Below are positions 63,161-64,000 of a DNA stretch of 64,000 nucleotides, piece after piece. How positions within the stretch are numbered: the first letter of the stretch is position 1; each line of letters starts with the position of its first letter. The notes beneath the pieces are model-generated. The model had not been told where the DNA came from. It did not search any database and worked only from the letters and a program-made list of their open reading frames with translations. Source of the DNA: Pseudomonas mucoides (GTDB lineage Bacteria > Pseudomonadota > Gammaproteobacteria > Pseudomonadales > Pseudomonadaceae); assembly GCF_015461845.1 (NCBI RefSeq), contig NZ_JACOPW010000009.1, forward strand, positions 186,001 through 250,000, read 5' to 3'. The position numbers were made by a program, and so were the translations under genes.

Positions 63161-64000
63161 TCACACGGTAAAAACCGGCACAGGATTGCACCAGCGGTCC
63201 TTGTATTCCCGGTCGGCGCGGCCGAAGGAAAACCGCAAAGGCTTGTCGAGGGCGCGAGCGTGTTCCCAGGCACTTTGCGTGTTGAGGAAACTCAGTACAC
63301 TGCCAGGGCTGAACTCGCGGGTTTCGGGATCGACGCCACCGTTGATGTACTCGACGCTGATCCATTCCGGCGCTTCGACGCGGTACACCAGTTGAATCGC
63401 TATCGGTGCATCGTTGAGGAAAATCACCGAGCCGATCAGCAAGTCGCGCAGCAGCTCGACCACCTCGCCCATGCGCTCTGCACCCGTGGCCGGGAAGCCC
63501 CAGCGGCGCTGGAAAAGGTCGCAATAAATCGCGGCCAGCTCAGCACTGGAAAATTCGGAGACAGGACGCACAACGCCACCGGCTTCTTCCAGCAGGCGCA
63601 ATTCACGGCGCTGGTTGTAGCGGAATTTTTTCGACAGTTCTTCGGGCGTGCGCGCCATGGCCAGTTGTTCGGCCTGTAGCTTGATATCGCTGAAACGGCC
63701 TTCGTTGAGGGCCGACAGATAACGCCCGCGATGGCGCAGCGGTGCGTGTGCATCGGCGGCCGCCGGCAGGATCACCTCGGCATTGCCGAGGTCGAACAAG
63801 CCTTTTTTGCCACAGCGCTTGAGCACGTCTTTGGACAGCGCCAGGTCGCGCCCCCAGGTCGGGATGGCGGCTTTCACTTCACCGTTTTGCTCCCAGGCCA
63901 GGTAGCGCACAGGGATCTCGGCCAACTGCGCCAGGCGCTCAACCACCATGGGATGCGTCGCGACGCTACCGCCAAAACGCTGCCACGCCTGTGCATAAGT
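63161..64000 (-). CDS. Mig-14-like GNAT-fold protein (partial)
   Basis: The gene enters from beyond the right edge; 279 C-terminal residues are visible and the frame stays open to base 64000. The sequence (RYLAWEQNGEVKAAIPTWGRD, LPLRHRGRYLSALNE-like APLRHRGRYLSALNEGRF, KKFRYNQRRELRLLEEAGG, FLNTQSAWEHARALDKPLRF) fits the Mig-14 family of FemAB/GNAT-like proteins, which raise resistance to antimicrobial peptides in Salmonella and Pseudomonas. It stands next to the PIG-L gene as in PAO1 and probably modifies the envelope. No start is seen. Confidence 0.85.
   Translation of the reverse strand, partial: TYAQAWQRFGGSVATHPMVVERLAQLAEIPVRYLAWEQNGEVKAAIPTWGRDLALSKDVLKRCGKKGLFDLGNAEVILPAAADAHAPLRHRGRYLSALNEGRFSDIKLQAEQLAMARTPEELSKKFRYNQRRELRLLEEAGGVVRPVSEFSSAELAAIYCDLFQRRWGFPATGAERMGEVVELLRDLLIGSVIFLNDAPIAIQLVYRVEAPEWISVEYINGGVDPETREFSPGSVLSFLNTQSAWEHARALDKPLRFSFGRADREYKDRWCNPVPVFTV

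Overview
The window is a continuous stretch of a Pseudomonas chromosome, most likely from the P. fluorescens group. The evidence is gene order: hfq-hflX-hflK-hflC-hisZ-purA, miaA-mutL-amiB-tsaE-nnr, queG, orn, rsgA, motAB, rhdA-psd, serB, parC/parE, cpdA-nudF, thiC, a TolC-type gene, waaA, hldE and msbA lie in the order I remember for the P. aeruginosa PAO1 region around PA4938 to PA5003. The high GC content and several REP/REPIN-type palindromes typical of fluorescent pseudomonads agree with this. I see no rRNA, tRNA, prophage, insertion sequence or CRISPR array.

Layout. 1-621: N-terminal part of a chemotaxis receptor. 772-13687: a nearly unbroken leftward run of housekeeping genes (purA, hisZ, hflC, hflK, hflX, hfq, miaA, mutL, amiB, tsaE, nnr), many overlapping by 1-4 nt. 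13751-17424: queG, a TRIC/UPF0126 membrane protein, orn and rsgA. 17637-19491: a three-gene accessory operon (TIR protein, caspase-like protease, second TIR protein) between rsgA and motB, which are neighbours in PAO1. 19537-21594: motB and motA, split by an unusual 160-bp inverted repeat, with a sigma-28-like promoter upstream of motA. 21761-28197: an HDOD protein, rhdA, psd, a large uncharacterised protein and serB. 28333-30831: an AhpA-type membrane protein and an orphan PqiC-type lipoprotein. 31008-39520: parC, a retropepsin-like protease, a phytase/esterase-like protein, parE, a YqiA-like esterase, cpdA, a DUF1249 protein and nudF. 39749-43752: an RsiV/DUF3298 lipoprotein, cytX and thiC, with a TPP riboswitch at 43937-44020. 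44219-51528: tolC-type gene, waaA, a LysR regulator, an SMR pump, and a flavin oxidoreductase / aldo-keto reductase / Nudix-like trio. 51590-64000: a lipopolysaccharide-assembly region (hldE, an APS kinase plus sulfotransferase pair, msbA, an O-antigen ligase fused to a kinase-like domain, acyltransferase, two glycosyltransferases, PIG-L deacetylase, Mig-14-like protein).

How the genes work together. Most of the window is core metabolism, RNA/DNA maintenance and envelope biogenesis. The striking accessory element is the TIR-caspase-TIR operon. Its composition matches the logic of TIR-caspase anti-phage immunity (named type IV Thoeris): a TIR enzyme makes an NAD-derived nucleotide signal that switches on a caspase-like protease. 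Here two different TIR proteins bracket the protease in one tightly packed operon. A second feature worth following is the sulfotransferase/APS kinase pair inside the LPS cluster, which suggests a sulfated surface glycan. All functions are assigned by reading translated motifs and gene order; no database search was run.
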